Shown here one piece after another: positions 62,823 through 64,000 of a stretch of DNA of 64,000 nt. Under the pieces are notes generated by a model. The model was given only the letters and a program-made list of their open reading frames with translations, was not told the origin of the DNA and did no database searches. Within the stretch, counting starts at the first letter, position 1, and each line of letters begins with the position of its first letter. Origin of the DNA: Anatilimnocola floriformis (GTDB lineage Bacteria; Planctomycetota; Planctomycetia; Pirellulales; Pirellulaceae). Both the position numbers and the translations under genes were made by a program. The DNA lies in assembly GCF_024256385.1 (NCBI RefSeq), contig NZ_JAMLFW010000002.1:1178001-1242000 (forward strand). The letters are read 5' to 3'.

Positions 62823-64000
62823 CTACACATCCAGATTCTTCACCTCGAGCGCGTGCCGTTCGATAAACTCGCGGCGTGGTTCGACCTTTTCGCCCATCAG
62901 CGTGCGGAACATTTCATCGGCGGAACCGGCGTCGCGCATGCTGACTTGCAGCAAGGTGCGGTTGTTGGGATCGAGCGTGGTTTCGCGGAGTTCTTCCGCG
63001 TTCATTTCGCCCAGACCTTTAAACCGCGTGACGTTCAGGCCCTTTTGACCCAGATCGCGAACGGCGCCGACCAGCGATCGCAGGTCCTGCAGGCCGGATT
63101 CGTTTTCGCCGCGGCGGAGAGCGTAGCGCGCTTCATCGCTGCCGGTTCGCTCTTGCGGGATGAGAATGTTGATGTCGAAGTTGAAAGTCCGCTTCAATTC
63201 ACCCAGGCCGGCGTTGATCGTGCGGATTTCATGCAGCTCGACAATGTGCATGCCGTGGGCACTCGTGTTGGGTGTTTCGGCTAAAGAAGATTCATCGACC
63301 TTCACTTCGTGGCCCGCTGTTTTTTCGTGCTCCGATTTGAATTGATCGACTTGAGCGCCGGTGACGAACCACTGCTCCTTGCCATCGAGAAAGACGTGGT
63401 AGTACGGCAGCTTGCCATCGGCATCCTGCCGCAGCGCGTGGGCTCGCAGGCTGATGCCGCGACGCTCGAGAGCGATGATCGCATCTTCCATATCGGCGAG
63501 TATGTTGCAGAGCTTCGTCATTTCGGCCCCGCGAATCACCTGGCCGTCGCGCAGGTCGAGCTCGCAATCGGCGAGGCCCTTTTCGAGCAACTGCGACTTC
63601 ATCTTCTCTTCGGTCTGAACGTAGTAGGTATCCTTCTTGCTCTTCACGCGGAACAGCGGTGGCTGGGCGACATAGACGTGGCCGCCGGTGATTAGCGAAT
63701 ACATCTGCCGGTAGAAGAAGCAGAGGAGCAGCGTGCGAATGTGCGAGCCGTCGACGTCGGCATCGGTCATGATGATGACCTTGTTGTATCGCAGCTTCGA
63801 GAGATCTTGATCCTCGCCGAAGCCGCCGCCAATCGCCGAGATCATGCTCTGCACTTCTTCGTTGGCGAGCACTTTGTCCTCGCGCGACTTGTAAGCGTTG
63901 ATGATCTTACCCCGCAGCGGCAAGATGGCTTGGAAGTCCCGCAATCGGCCACCCTCGGCCGAACCGCCGGCCGAGTCACCTTCGACCAGGTACAACTCGC
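62823..64000 (-). CDS. gyrB: DNA gyrase subunit B, C-terminal part (runs off window)
   Basis: The visible 392 residues contain the TOPRIM motifs [11 protein letters not shown] and [20 protein letters not shown]-like ([20 protein letters not shown]), and the C-terminal [13 protein letters not shown] segment of about 170 residues between the TOPRIM motifs and the GLGEMN motif matches the insert of Gram-negative GyrB. The start lies right of the window. Confidence 0.95.
   Translation of the reverse strand, partial: ELYLVEGDSAGGSAEGGRLRDFQAILPLRGKIINAYKSREDKVLANEEVQSMISAIGGGFGEDQDLSKLRYNKVIIMTDADVDGSHIRTLLLCFFYRQMYSLITGGHVYVAQPPLFRVKSKKDTYYVQTEEKMKSQLLEKGLADCELDLRDGQVIRGAEMTKLCNILADMEDAIIALERRGISLRAHALRQDADGKLPYYHVFLDGKEQWFVTGAQVDQFKSEHEKTAGHEVKVDESSLAETPNTSAHGMHIVELHEIRTINAGLGELKRTFNFDINILIPQERTGSDEARYALRRGENESGLQDLRSLVGAVRDLGQKGLNVTRFKGLGEMNAEELRETTLDPNNRTLLQVSMRDAGSADEMFRTLMGEKVEPRREFIERHALEVKNLDV

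Overview
The window looks like a planctomycete chromosome, probably of the Pirellulales type (inference from gene content). Support comes from paired DUF1549/DUF1553 (PSCyt1-PSD1) and DUF1501 genes, a DUF1559 pilin-like protein, an LEPR-like N-terminal export motif on a giant surface protein, and the futalosine menaquinone genes mqnA and mqnC. DNA is GC-rich throughout.

Positions 1 to about 25,057 are an integrated tailed phage (or phage-plasmid) whose left end lies outside the window. It abuts a tRNA-Arg(TCG) gene at 25,058-25,131, the likely integration target. Nearly all its genes run on the minus strand. From right to left they are: XRE repressor, tyrosine integrase, small early genes, a replication initiator carrying iteron-like repeats, a ParB-like gene broken over its helix-turn-helix, a chain of small ATGA-coupled genes, HTH and other regulatory-size genes, a metacaspase-like peptidase, several tiny membrane proteins, two secreted proteins with CxxCH haem-binding motifs, a collagen-like tail fibre, a DNA methyltransferase, terminase, zinc-ribbon proteins, a gpW-like connector, portal, protease/scaffold, and the start of the major capsid gene. 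Six copies of a 14-16 bp dyad (GTKTCCCGGGAMAC) are scattered over this region. They look like parS centromere sites, and one lies inside the parB-like gene. A separate 65-bp element is duplicated in front of the capsid gene and in front of the gene next to the metacaspase.

Positions 25,058-64,000 are host chromosome. A divergent GntR regulator and a DUF1549-DUF1501 pair share two operator-like palindromes. Then follow a DUF1559 protein, a lipoprotein, a small GlsB/YeaQ-type membrane protein, the mqnC-mqnA operon, an Hsp70-like protein with DUF2760, and a 1679-residue surface protein that combines a thioredoxin-like CPHC segment with a cyclophilin domain interrupted by another domain. After it come an SDR enzyme, a membrane protein, a Uma2 nuclease-like protein, an M48 protease, a Gfo/Idh/MocA oxidoreductase, and a REP-associated transposase flanked by its palindromes. 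The right part holds a transglutaminase-like protein, a MerR regulator with a perfect 20-bp operator, a VIT-VWA protein fused to a truncated GspE/PilB-like module, a leucine-rich-repeat protein, a CehA/McbA-type metallohydrolase, an SGNH hydrolase, an SMP-30 family protein, and the 3' part of gyrB.

The most novel-looking material is the phage cassette at 9.0-14.7 kb (metacaspase, haem-motif proteins and micro-membrane proteins), the phage parS-like array with its damaged parB, the VIT-VWA-GspE fusion, and the thioredoxin/split-cyclophilin surface protein. Functions are inferred from motifs read by eye; no database search was run.
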